A stretch of DNA of 64,000 nucleotides, from NCBI GenBank assembly GCA_943787265.1, contig CALSLT010000027.1, positions 186,001 through 250,000 of the forward strand, read 5' to 3'. The position numbers were made by a program, and so were the translations under genes. The notes beneath the pieces are model-generated. The model saw nothing but the letters and a program-made list of their open reading frames with translations, did no database searches and was not told the origin of the DNA. This document shows, piece after piece, positions 29,345 to 38,578 of the stretch. Position 1 is the first letter of the stretch, and every line of letters begins with the position of its first letter. The stretch comes from an uncultured Planctomycetaceae bacterium (GTDB lineage Bacteria > Planctomycetota > Planctomycetia > Planctomycetales > Planctomycetaceae).

Positions 29345-29789
29345 CCGCTGCCCTTTTGCTTTTCTTTATCCAACTGGTCCAGCCTGATTCAGCGAGTATC
29401 GCCTGCAGACTTGCTTGAAAGACGAGGAAGGCAAACCGAAACGAAAAACACAGTTACAAAAAACCGCAACACAGATTTCCTCTGTGCCGCCTAATTATTC
29501 CCATGAGTCTCGCTGTCGTCCAGGTTTGCCAAACATTGAGTCCTGACTGCTTCAGTTCCGCGGAGCCCGTAATAATGAAGCCTAACCCGAACCAAGAGCG
29601 AGATGCACCAAGCTTCGCTCACCCCGGCGCCATCAGCACTGCAAACCGAAAAGTGTTGCTTTTTGAATCACTCCGAAAGTCCATTCCGCCGTGCAACCCG
29701 ATCCACTTTTCTGACCTTCACACTTGCGTGTCAGAACGGATGAACACAAGACAGCATCCAAGCCACACCACCCACCAGCACGCCAGTAA
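29345..29789. other. Intergenic region between pilT and second gspE/pilB
   Basis: 445 bases with both flanking genes on the minus strand. I see no supported gene; a plus-strand reading frame covering most of its second half has no family resemblance or ribosome-binding site. An A-rich stretch around 29439-29470 just upstream of pilT could include a promoter, but I cannot define boxes. Confidence 0.5.
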
Positions 29790-31514
29790 CTAGTGCCCAC
29801 CCTTCTGAAGCCGGTAGACCTCACTGAGGTGCGTCTGCCCCTTAAGTGCTTTATCAAGACAGTCTTCGTCCAACGTCTTCATACCGAACAGACGAGCCTG
29901 TCGGCGAATATTCTGCGTGGGCTCACGGTTGAACGTCATTTCGCGAATCCCAGCATTCATAGTCATTAGTTCATGCACAGCAACTCGTCCGCGAAACCCG
30001 GTATGATGACATTGACCGCAACCTTTGCCTCGCATGAACGTTGCTGATGCGAGCATGTCAGGCGTGATGTCAAAGTGTTCGATTTCGCTCTCCGACGGCG
30101 TGAAAGGCTCGACACACTTGCTGCAGTTTCGTCGTGCAAGTCGCTGGCCAAGGACCGCCATAACACTCGACGCAACAAGAAATGGTTGAACATGCATATC
30201 GATAAGCCGAGTAATTGAACCCGGCGCATCGTTCGTATGAAGCGTACTGAAAACCAAGTGTCCCGTAAGACTGGCTTGGATAGCCATCTCAGCGGTCTCA
30301 AGATCGCGGATTTCCCCAACCAGAATCACATTGGGCGCCTGACGAAGCATGGCCTTAATAATCTTCTGAAATGTGACTCCAATACTGGTGCGAACTTCCG
30401 TCTGATTGATCCCCCCCAGCAAGTACTCGACCGGGTCCTCTGCTGTGATAATTTTCCGGTCTGGCCGATTGAGTTCACCAAGAGCACTATAGAGCGTCGT
30501 AGTCTTTCCACTTCCCGTTGGCCCTGTCACCAGGAAAATCCCGTTTGGCCGACGAATGATGTTCTGGAAAGTTCGATAGTTCTCCTCAGAGAAGCCCAGG
30601 TTCCGAATTCCAATTTTGATACTGTCCCGGTCGAGAATTCGCATAACCACACCCTGACCGTGGTTGGTCGGCATGATACTGACCCGGAGATCGATCTCTT
30701 TCGGCCCCACACGTGTCTTAATTCGTCCGTCTTGCGGCCGTCTCTTTTCGGCGATGTCAATTCCGCCCATAATTTTGATACGAGAGACGATTGCACCGAG
30801 AAGTCGCTTCGGCGGACTATCTCGCTCGATCAGCTTTCCGTCGATCCGGTAACGGATTCGGATCCGATCTTCGAACGGCTCGATGTGAATGTCGCTGGCC
30901 CGCATGTTAAGGGCTTCACTCACGATCAGATTGACCAGTTTAATGATCGGCGAACCGCCTTCTTCGTCGACTCCATCGCCAGCCGCTTCTGCCTGCGAGA
31001 TCTCGGTCTGCGTGAAATCGATCGCCGTTTCGGTGAATTCCTGCAGCATCGAGTCGACGGACTCAGTCTCACTTTGGCCGTAGTGACGGTTAATCGCAGT
31101 CAAAATGGCGTCGTTCGGAGCAACTTCGCATTTGATCTCGCGATTCAGAATGAATCGTAGCTTGTCGATAACTTCGAACTTCATGGGGTCGTTAATGGCC
31201 ACCACGATCGAATCGCCATCAATCCGCAACGGTAAAACTGCGTTTTCACGAGCGACCGACTCAGGAACGAGACCAATGACCGACTGCGGCACTTCGATGA
31301 CGGTCAGATCAATCGCTTCGTAGCCAAACTGTGCCGCCTGAGCAGTGCTGATCTCAGAAGCGTCCACGTATTCCAGTTTAACCAAAGCGTCTTCGGTGCG
31401 AATTCCAAGGCTGGATGCCATGCCTTCAGCTTCGCCGAGCTGGTCCTGGCTGATCAATCCGCGGTCGACCAGTTGCTGACAAATATCATTCGACACGGGC
31501 GTCTCCCATTTCAC
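29790..31514 (-). CDS. GspE/PilB-type assembly ATPase (copy 2)
   Basis: 574 residues. N-terminal MshEN-like domain (residues 1-150, with QLVDRGLISQDQLGEAEG), then SDIHIEPFEDRIRIRYRIDG, Walker A GPTGSGKTTTLYSAL at about 329, Walker B ILVGEIRDLETAE, STLHTND, and two zinc CxxC pairs (CSKC about 464, CGQC about 498). All features of an active extension ATPase are present. It is first of the ATPase genes in transcription order. Two GspE/PilB-like proteins plus PilT with a single GspF implies either shared use of one platform or a missing partner elsewhere. Whether this or the other copy serves secretion and which serves pili cannot be told from sequence. Confidence 0.94.
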   Translation of the reverse strand: MKWETPVSNDICQQLVDRGLISQDQLGEAEGMASSLGIRTEDALVKLEYVDASEISTAQAAQFGYEAIDLTVIEVPQSVIGLVPESVARENAVLPLRIDGDSIVVAINDPMKFEVIDKLRFILNREIKCEVAPNDAILTAINRHYGQSETESVDSMLQEFTETAIDFTQTEISQAEAAGDGVDEEGGSPIIKLVNLIVSEALNMRASDIHIEPFEDRIRIRYRIDGKLIERDSPPKRLLGAIVSRIKIMGGIDIAEKRRPQDGRIKTRVGPKEIDLRVSIMPTNHGQGVVMRILDRDSIKIGIRNLGFSEENYRTFQNIIRRPNGIFLVTGPTGSGKTTTLYSALGELNRPDRKIITAEDPVEYLLGGINQTEVRTSIGVTFQKIIKAMLRQAPNVILVGEIRDLETAEMAIQASLTGHLVFSTLHTNDAPGSITRLIDMHVQPFLVASSVMAVLGQRLARRNCSKCVEPFTPSESEIEHFDITPDMLASATFMRGKGCGQCHHTGFRGRVAVHELMTMNAGIREMTFNREPTQNIRRQARLFGMKTLDEDCLDKALKGQTHLSEVYRLQKGGH

Positions 31515-31844
31515 GCAATTTGAGCTTGGAAGTGAGGTAACGTCGGAGATTCAATAGCGTCACACCACAATTGCCTGGCAGATACCAAGCCGTTCAAAAG
31601 TGAGCACAACACCTGTGGAGCTGCTTTGCGAAATGAGGTGAAGCAGCTTTAAATGGTGGGCGAAGTGAAATACCACCACGTAGCAAACCAGTTAAGCAAA
31701 AGAAGATGTGATAAGTAAATCGATTCTGAAGGGGCCTCAACGGACTGTCAAGGACTCGGGCGATCTGCCGCAAATCGAGACTCCCTACGCAATGACTTTC
31801 GTGACTATTGAGCGGTTCACCGACCACAAAGACTCGCAGCAAGG
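31515..31844. other. Intergenic region between gspE/pilB copy 2 and cyclase gene
   Basis: 330 bases, both flanking genes on the minus strand. A minus-strand reading frame fills most of it, but it has no ribosome-binding site and no recognisable protein character, so I treat the stretch as non-coding. No hairpin with a T-run was found. Confidence 0.45.
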
Positions 31845-33620
31845 CTACTTTGCCGTCAGATTGATGATTCCAGTCCAGTCTCCTGGCGGCTCGTAGTTGT
31901 GCGATGCAATCTGCAGAAGCAGGAAGTCCTTGGCTCGATCCTTAACAGGCATCTGACCGAGGAGCTCTCGGGCGTCGTCCCAGTCGCCAGCGATGAAGGC
32001 ACTGACGGCCGATTCGAAATCGACGATGTTCTGATCAGTGAGTTCGCTGCGTTTTTCAGGCGGCAATAGCTGATTTACGTCGATTGGAGCGTTAACTCCC
32101 ACAGGCTTGATTAAACCGATTCTTCGGCAGCGGCCTTCTTCCGGAGCCAATGATGCTCGTACGACTTCGGCAGTTGGGCCGTCAACGAGGATTGGACAGC
32201 CGATCTGCTTGGTCATGCTTTCCAGGCGAGCCCCCAGATTTACAACTGGCCCAAACACGCCGACTTTCGCCTGATGCCTTGTGCCGATCCGCCCGGCAAT
32301 CGCTTTTCCGCAAGCGATACCGACCCCAATCCGGAAACCTTTCAGGTCGGAATTGCGAGTTTCCGCGTTTGCCAGATCAAACGTGTTCAGCATAGCCAGC
32401 GCCGCTCGACAGGCAGGCAGCGGCCCTTCAGCCAACGGAAGTGGCCAGCCCCAGAAACCTAACGCGGAATCGCCCTGGAAGTCAGCAATCGCTCCGTCAT
32501 GGTTGACGATATTTGTCGTCATGACTTCCAGAGCCTCGCTGACTCGGTCAAGCAACCGCTGCAGATTGTGTTTCGACTTTTCGGCGATGCGTGAGTAACC
32601 GCGAAGGTCGCAGAACAGCACGGCCGTGTCGTTTTCTGTCGGTTTGAGTGTTCTTCCGTCATTTGCTTTCGCAACCGCTTCGACGACCGACGGCGAGAAG
32701 AACTGCCTCATCCCGGAGAACTGATCTTCGAGACAGCGAACTTGACGAATGGCCCCAACAAGCTGTGCAATCAGCTCGGCAATCTGCACGTCGCCCGCAA
32801 GATCGTCCGGCGTCAACCCGGGAGGAAGCGAGTCGGCAGCTCCAAAACGGCCTGAAACATACATGCACCAGGCATTGGCTGAACCGGCAGCGATGGGAAC
32901 ACAAAATCCCCAGCGCCCCCGATCGGCAGAAAACGGGCTGGATTCAGCAGCGTCGGATTCACGTCGCACACGAACGATGCTTTGCTGCTGCTTGACCGCT
33001 GCCGCAACCATTGTCCGACTGATTTTCAGGCGATCGGTGTCTTCTCCGCCGTTCCAGTGAAGCACTTTCGGCTTGGCGGTTCGAATTGAGTCTGGATCGG
33101 CGCAATCAAGCACCGAGATCGCCAAAGCATGCGGAACGACTTCTGACAGAATGTCGATCAAGGCGACGCTCAGTTCGAGGTCGCTGGTCGACAGCCAGAG
33201 GTTATGCGAAAACTGAGATACCATCGCGACTCGATGGTCGACCTGCCGCAGCGCAACTTGCGTGTGCGTTGAACCTTGAGCGCCGTCAGCCTCGAGCAGT
33301 TTGCGGATTTGCGATTCGGGGCTATCACTCACGATGTGAAACATCGTGCTGCCAATCCGAAATTCTTCTCCGACTTGAACCGTCGCCTGCTGGCAGGATG
33401 TGCCGCGAACAAGAATTGGGTTCAGAGCACCGTCCATGCACCGGATAGTGGCTTCTCCCCCGTCCCACTGCATACAGGCGTGGCGACGCGAGACTTTACG
33501 ATCCCATTTGACCGCGCAGTCGTTATCTGACCCGCGACCGATGTGCAAAAGTCCGGTTTCGGGAATCGAACATTGCAGAAGTTGTGCCGGCTCAGGTCCC
33601 TGAGCGACAAGATGCGGCAT
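31845..33620 (-). CDS. FHA-domain class III adenylate/guanylate cyclase
   Basis: 591 residues from ATG 33620, which has AAAGAGGAG just upstream; the frame extends to 33677 but without that support. An FHA phosphothreonine-binding domain comes first (GRGSDNDC about 28-35 and SRRHACMQW about 45), then a middle segment with GAF-like length (about 130-300), then a class III cyclase domain: metal-binding Asp in FCDLRGYS (about 338), second Asp in FQGDSALGFWG (about 383), and NLGARLES containing the transition-state Asn/Arg. The base-selecting positions are atypical (KVGVFGPVV), so cAMP versus cGMP is undecided. It is soluble. The FHA domain may read phosphorylation by the Ser/Thr kinase encoded immediately upstream. 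Confidence 0.88.
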   Translation of the reverse strand: MPHLVAQGPEPAQLLQCSIPETGLLHIGRGSDNDCAVKWDRKVSRRHACMQWDGGEATIRCMDGALNPILVRGTSCQQATVQVGEEFRIGSTMFHIVSDSPESQIRKLLEADGAQGSTHTQVALRQVDHRVAMVSQFSHNLWLSTSDLELSVALIDILSEVVPHALAISVLDCADPDSIRTAKPKVLHWNGGEDTDRLKISRTMVAAAVKQQQSIVRVRRESDAAESSPFSADRGRWGFCVPIAAGSANAWCMYVSGRFGAADSLPPGLTPDDLAGDVQIAELIAQLVGAIRQVRCLEDQFSGMRQFFSPSVVEAVAKANDGRTLKPTENDTAVLFCDLRGYSRIAEKSKHNLQRLLDRVSEALEVMTTNIVNHDGAIADFQGDSALGFWGWPLPLAEGPLPACRAALAMLNTFDLANAETRNSDLKGFRIGVGIACGKAIAGRIGTRHQAKVGVFGPVVNLGARLESMTKQIGCPILVDGPTAEVVRASLAPEEGRCRRIGLIKPVGVNAPIDVNQLLPPEKRSELTDQNIVDFESAVSAFIAGDWDDARELLGQMPVKDRAKDFLLLQIASHNYEPPGDWTGIINLTAK

Positions 33621-33888
33621 GACTCCTCTTTCTGATGAGGAACTGAACCTCCTTGAAAAAGCAGCCGAAGGGGACATTCGACCACACTTTATCTGCTGGC
33701 AAGGGTTCTCGTTCCGAAAACTTCTAAGCCGACAGTGAGGTGCTGAGTTTTAGGCCATTCACAGTGCAGCTTGCCACCCACGCGGAAGACTTCAGGACAA
33801 GCAGAAGGATTATCGCCGACCTGAAATCACTCAAACAGGCAAAGCCAAAGTACGTCGCCGGCAGACAAAAGAAAAACTCCGCACACCG

Positions 33889-36800
33889 TCATTCGTTTGA
33901 TTGTTGCCGCGATCGCTCAACGCCAGCGAGATCGAACTGCTCCTCAGCGGAAAGCATGGCATCAACAGCATCTTCAACGTCACCAATATTACGAAGGGTG
34001 GCGCCTAGAGACTGATAGAGCATTCCCATCGTCTCAGCACTCGTTGCAAGATTTCCGGTCGAAGTCGGATACTCGGCGAGTCGCTCGATCGCGTACTCAC
34101 TCATCTGGCGAGCTTCGTCCATGCGGCCTTGCTGCCGCAGCATGCGAGCGATTGAATTTCGGAATCGCGCTGACCAAATATGGAACGTGGCAATGTTCGG
34201 CTCACGCCTGACGAGTGACTCCTGAAGCTCAAGCGCCGACCGCAGGTTTCGCTCGGCTTCCGACATCAATGTGCGGTGTTCTGCTCCATAGAATTCCTGA
34301 GCATGCCGTTCCTGGATCGTCGCCAGCCGGCTGACAATATGGACGAGCGAATTCGTATAAGCGGGAACAGTCGGATGCTCTTCGACAAGTTGCCGAGCGT
34401 GTTCAGCGGCCATCGCCAGGCTGGCTTCCGCCACTTCCATATCTTCAGGCCGCATTTGTTCGGGACGACCTTCTGCACGGGCGTACGACTCAGCCAGTGC
34501 CAACCGATATTCGGGACGCTCCGGGTATTCGGCAACCAATGACTCCAGCAACTTGCAGGCTCGATTGAGTGTCGAATTCACCCCTTCATCATTCAGTTGC
34601 GACGTTTCGCGGAGACACAACGCCAACAGAAAACGATATCGAGCCACGTCTGGAGCCTCAGTCGTCAGCTTCTCCAAAATACCAATCGCTTTCGCAAAGT
34701 GACTGAATCTTTCCTGACGATTTGCTGCCAACTGCGGCGTTGGGCGAAACGATTCTTCGCGGCGGCGACGCTGCCCAGGAACAAACTCTCCGGGCCGACC
34801 TTGTGGTCCGGGCGGAGAGCGAGAATCGCCCGGACCGGGACGTCCATCGGGGCCTGGCCGAAAATTGCCTGGTCGCCCAAAGCCATTCGGAGTTTCTGTA
34901 AACTGCTGAGACGTTACCGATTCACCCGGCCGAAGCCGTCGAGCCAGCAGCGTGTAGGTCCGTGCTTTTTCATAACGAACGTCGGCGAGTTGCTGCTCGT
35001 TTTCAGGCAACGAATGCAGCAGTTGCATTGCTGCATCATGAGACTTCTGCGACGCATCCTGCTGAGCAAGCATCAGCTCGCACGCTCCGATGCCATTAAG
35101 CAGACCGGCTTTTACAAGAACCGGGTTGCCGTACGAGTTCGTCTGGTCGTGGACCGCGAGTTTCTCGTAGTCCGAAATCGCAATCTGGTAGGAAGAAATA
35201 GCCGCCTCGTATTTTCCCAGTCGTTGGTAAATGTCGCCGACTCGCTGCCTGGCCTGGGCACACTTAAGCAGAAGTTTCGGATCATCGTCGGACTGACTCG
35301 CGAGACGTTCGTAAAATTCCAGCATCCCCGCCAGAAGCCGAGCCGCCTCGGGCGACAGGACGGCATGCTCCGTACCTGCTCCGGCTTCGCCAGCAAGCGA
35401 TGGACTTGAAGTCGCGATCGAATCTCCGGGCGCAAACTTCTCGAAAATCCGATCAAGCGCTTCGAGAGCCAGGGCGGAAGTTTCTTCGGCTCGTTCCCGC
35501 TGATCTCGCTCGGCCGTGTAACCAACAGCCGCGGCCACGGCAAACAATGTAAGCGACAGAGTTGTTGCCAGAGACAGACCAGCCACAACCGGATTACGCC
35601 GCCCCCACCGCCAGAGTCGCTCCGCAGCGCTGGCGCGTCGAGCCAGGATTGGTCGGTCGGCCGCGAAACGTCGCAAGTCTTCGGCCAGCTCACCCGAAGT
35701 CTGGTAGCGGTGCTTAACGTCGGGGGCAGTCGCTTTCAGAATGACCGTTTCAAGATCGCGTGGAATGTCCGCGACAATCTTGTGAAGAGGCGCGAGTTGC
35801 CCGTCCATGATCTCGGTGATCAGCGCGCTGCGGCTCGTTGCCGCCCACGCTCGCTTTCGCGTGACAAGTTCGTACAGCGTAATACCCAGACTGTAGATGT
35901 CGCTGCGTGAGTCCGTGTTTCCTCGAAACTGCTCCGGAGCCATGTAACGAACTGTGCCGACGACGTTTTCCGTATGAGTGATATCGTCGCCTTCCATCGC
36001 CTTCGCGAGGCCGAAGTCGGTCACCCAGACGACTCCGTTTCCATCGAGCATCAAATTGCCAGGCTTGATGTCTCGATGCAACGTCCCTTGAGCATGCGCG
36101 TAGTGCAGCCCGTCCGCCGCCTGGATACCAATCTCGACAATCTGAGCGATGCTCAGCGTCTGGCCGCTCGATATTTTCTTCGGCGAATCACGTTCGCTGG
36201 ATTCGTCAGCGTTGGAATCAACGATCCGCGGTTGCTGCGCCGTGAGGTCGTGATTTGCCGTGTCGTCGACAAGTTTTTCTTTGTCCCGAACGTCTTGGGC
36301 AACGGCATCTTTAGCTACTGCGTCGCGTGCCGCTTCAGTGTCAGTCTTAGAAACCGCAGCCTTGTCGACGACTTTCGGCAGTGAGGGGATCGACAGGTTT
36401 GTTGAGTTATCGTGGAGCAGGTCCGCCAGTTCCGAAGCCGGTTCACTCGAAATATCCGTCCTTGCAGGAATTGATTTTGCGGTCGCTACCGAGTCCGTGT
36501 TTTCTGCATTGTCGACGTCACTCGCTCGGCCCTCACCTCGTCCTGAAACAAGCGACGCCAGGCTTTCCGCCTGACTCTCGTCCGATAGAGCGTCCAGTTC
36601 GGTCATCAGTTGCGACGCGATCGAGTCCGATTTCGTGTCGGTATTCTCGCCCGTAAACGTATCGAGGCCGATGCCATCGATGAGTTGCATGACGTAGTAG
36701 TGAAATCCTTCCGCCTCGCCGACGCCGAACACTGGGACGATGTTCGTATGATGAAGCCGGGCAGCAGTGCGAGCTTCCCGTTGGAACCTTTTGACGAGTT

Positions 36801-37272
36801 CCGGCTGACTGACAGAAAGCAACGGCAGCGCTTTAATAGCGACTCGCCGACCGAGCGACATTTGCTCGGCCTCATAAACGACGCCCATGCCTCCACGGCC
36901 GATTTCGCGAATGATTCGAAAATCGCCAAGCTGCGAGAGTGGCACGTGGCCAGCGATCATTCCGCGTTTGGAGTTCGGCTGCTGATCCTGCTCGATCTGA
37001 ACTTTCAGACCTTCCATCTGCGCGATGGTTGGAAAAAGGTCGCAGATTTCGCTGGCAAGTTCCGGGTACTGCTTTGCGTAGTCAGCAATCGTTGGCGACT
37101 CGCCATTGCGGTATCGTTCAACAAATTCGGCTGCAAGTTCGTCCAGCCGATCCTCGACCGGTCCGTCATCAACGAATGTTTCTTCGTCCGGGTTACTTTC
37201 CAATTGCAGACTCGAATACGCGGCGCGAGATGTTTGCTCGGCCAGCCCAGTGAACTCGACATACGACTTCAT
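33889..37272 (-). CDS. Membrane Ser/Thr kinase with split kinase domain and TPR-like tail
   Basis: About 1127 residues from ATG 37272, which has GGAG seven bases upstream. After a 100-residue N-terminal helical segment the Hanks kinase lobe begins: glycine loop IGRGGMGVVYEAE, Lys in VAIKAL, hinge MQLID. A roughly 155-residue polar, low-complexity insertion rich in Ser/Asp/Ala then separates the hinge from HRDIKPGN, DFG and APEQ of the C-lobe; all catalytic residues are present. A transmembrane helix (VVAGLSLATTLSLTLFAVAA) follows, then a helical TPR-like extracytoplasmic region interrupted by a Gly/Pro/Arg-rich stretch (for example GRPGNFRPGPDGRPGPGD). Its gene lies upstream of the FHA-cyclase gene on the same strand. 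Confidence 0.92.
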   Translation of the reverse strand: MKSYVEFTGLAEQTSRAAYSSLQLESNPDEETFVDDGPVEDRLDELAAEFVERYRNGESPTIADYAKQYPELASEICDLFPTIAQMEGLKVQIEQDQQPNSKRGMIAGHVPLSQLGDFRIIREIGRGGMGVVYEAEQMSLGRRVAIKALPLLSVSQPELVKRFQREARTAARLHHTNIVPVFGVGEAEGFHYYVMQLIDGIGLDTFTGENTDTKSDSIASQLMTELDALSDESQAESLASLVSGRGEGRASDVDNAENTDSVATAKSIPARTDISSEPASELADLLHDNSTNLSIPSLPKVVDKAAVSKTDTEAARDAVAKDAVAQDVRDKEKLVDDTANHDLTAQQPRIVDSNADESSERDSPKKISSGQTLSIAQIVEIGIQAADGLHYAHAQGTLHRDIKPGNLMLDGNGVVWVTDFGLAKAMEGDDITHTENVVGTVRYMAPEQFRGNTDSRSDIYSLGITLYELVTRKRAWAATSRSALITEIMDGQLAPLHKIVADIPRDLETVILKATAPDVKHRYQTSGELAEDLRRFAADRPILARRASAAERLWRWGRRNPVVAGLSLATTLSLTLFAVAAAVGYTAERDQRERAEETSALALEALDRIFEKFAPGDSIATSSPSLAGEAGAGTEHAVLSPEAARLLAGMLEFYERLASQSDDDPKLLLKCAQARQRVGDIYQRLGKYEAAISSYQIAISDYEKLAVHDQTNSYGNPVLVKAGLLNGIGACELMLAQQDASQKSHDAAMQLLHSLPENEQQLADVRYEKARTYTLLARRLRPGESVTSQQFTETPNGFGRPGNFRPGPDGRPGPGDSRSPPGPQGRPGEFVPGQRRRREESFRPTPQLAANRQERFSHFAKAIGILEKLTTEAPDVARYRFLLALCLRETSQLNDEGVNSTLNRACKLLESLVAEYPERPEYRLALAESYARAEGRPEQMRPEDMEVAEASLAMAAEHARQLVEEHPTVPAYTNSLVHIVSRLATIQERHAQEFYGAEHRTLMSEAERNLRSALELQESLVRREPNIATFHIWSARFRNSIARMLRQQGRMDEARQMSEYAIERLAEYPTSTGNLATSAETMGMLYQSLGATLRNIGDVEDAVDAMLSAEEQFDLAGVERSRQQSNE

Positions 37273-37582
37273 GAGGCGGCTCCGGAAAGCGCAGGTGACT
37301 GCAGCACTTTCCACCGACCGGCAAGCTTTCTTCTGGCGAGAATCTCACACACCGAAAGCCGGCCAGCAAGGGAAGTCTGACAGAAAACAAACTCCGCCCT
37401 CGAATAACCCCGCGAGAGGCCATCCGGATTCCACCAGGAAAACAACGGGCACCAGGTTTGAAACGAAAGACTTCAGCACTTCACTACGCAAATTCCAGCC
37501 GGTTGTCCAGAACACGCCGCGCGAAGTGGGGTTTTGGACGATCGGGAATTTGTAGTGTCTGACGAATGCGGGCAGCCGCGAG
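37273..37582. other. Intergenic region upstream of kinase gene
   Basis: 310 bases between the kinase start and the end of the beta-helix gene, both on the minus strand. It holds the GGAG ribosome-binding site of the kinase; no further gene or clear hairpin was seen. Confidence 0.45.
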
Positions 37583-38452
37583 CTACTTCTGATTCACCGT
37601 TGGTTCGGCATCGAGAATGCAATCATCGAGCGCGATGGCGGCCGCTTCCTGAATCAATACTGAATAGTCACGATTTCTTTCAATATCCGACCCGTTAACC
37701 CGGCCGCTGGAAGAACCGCCAATTGCCAGGCCGGCACGTCCGTTTTCATGCACGGTCAGTTTTTCGAGCTGAATGTTCGTCGCGAGGTCGTGCAGGTTCA
37801 CCCCGTCGAGGCGGAAGTGCTGAATCGTCAAGTCCGAGATCACAATATCATGGGCTGCGAAAACCGTGATGCCGCAACTCCGCCTGGCAATCGACAATCG
37901 CTGAGTCACCGGCTCGACGTACCGTTCGACTCGGTAATAAATCGAACCGCGCCATGTACACCACTGATCGACTTCCAGATCGGGGATCGAATCCCACTTT
38001 TCACCAGCCTGCGGTCGCACTTCCGGCAAAGCTTTGCCGTCTCGGACGAGCTGAAAGTAGCCTTTGCGAAACGGAGTGACCTGCCAGACGTCGCGGCCTG
38101 CTTCGCGCCAGGCTCCTTCGGGAACAACCATCGCCCCGGTGATGGTCGCGCCGTTCCCGATCAGTCGAAACGGACGAACGGGATCGCCGCTGTGCTTCTC
38201 ACCCTGAAACGACAGGTTGTCGTAGTACGGCACGCCAGTGTTCGCCACGATGATCGTGTCAGCAAAGCCGGCAAGTTTCAGAGCCTGAGAGATGGACTTC
38301 ACTGGCCCTGAGGTATTGCTCAGCGGCGTTTCGACAAGCCCATCATGTCGGTCTTCACCGACGCGGTTGTTGACGTAGTAAATCTCCGCGGTGGCCGAGG
38401 TCGCGATGTTCAGCAGAATTGAAGCGACACTCAGAAAGGCAACAGCTTTCAC
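37583..38452 (-). CDS. Exported right-handed beta-helix (pectate lyase-like) protein
   Basis: 289 residues from GTG 38452, which has GGAGAG five bases upstream and places a clear signal peptide at the N-terminus (VAFLSVASILLNIATSATA); an earlier GTG at 38515 would add 21 polar residues. The mature protein starts EIYYVNNRVGEDRHDG and continues with short beta-rungs (TIIVANTGVPYYDN, ITGAMVVPEG, DIVISDLTIQHFRLDGVNLH), the pattern of parallel beta-helix folds found in polysaccharide lyases and planctomycete surface proteins. I see no catalytic set that would identify an enzyme. At 289 residues it is short for the family, and the C-terminus ends right after the last rungs. Confidence 0.75.
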   Translation of the reverse strand: MKAVAFLSVASILLNIATSATAEIYYVNNRVGEDRHDGLVETPLSNTSGPVKSISQALKLAGFADTIIVANTGVPYYDNLSFQGEKHSGDPVRPFRLIGNGATITGAMVVPEGAWREAGRDVWQVTPFRKGYFQLVRDGKALPEVRPQAGEKWDSIPDLEVDQWCTWRGSIYYRVERYVEPVTQRLSIARRSCGITVFAAHDIVISDLTIQHFRLDGVNLHDLATNIQLEKLTVHENGRAGLAIGGSSSGRVNGSDIERNRDYSVLIQEAAAIALDDCILDAEPTVNQK

Positions 38453-38578
38453 GACAACTCTCCGGCAACAACTCAGTGATGAGGCACCGTCGGAACATCG
38501 CGTAGATCCGCGCACTCCGACCTCTCAGAGAATCGTCAGCCAAAGTGGCCACTCGCCAGGATCATCGACGTTTGCCGG

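Noticed and set aside
29503..29793. Plus-strand 96-codon frame in the pilT / gspE gap
   Set aside because: Composition unlike a folded protein and the end overlaps the 3' end of a solid gene on the other strand.
30237..31160. Long plus-strand open frame (307 codons) opposite gspE/pilB copy 2
   Set aside because: Same situation as the frame opposite copy 1: the paralogous gene below gives a paralogous shadow, so similarity between the two antisense frames is not evidence of coding.
34597..35409. Plus-strand frame of 270 codons opposite the kinase tail
   Set aside because: Arg-rich, no motif, antisense to a well supported protein.
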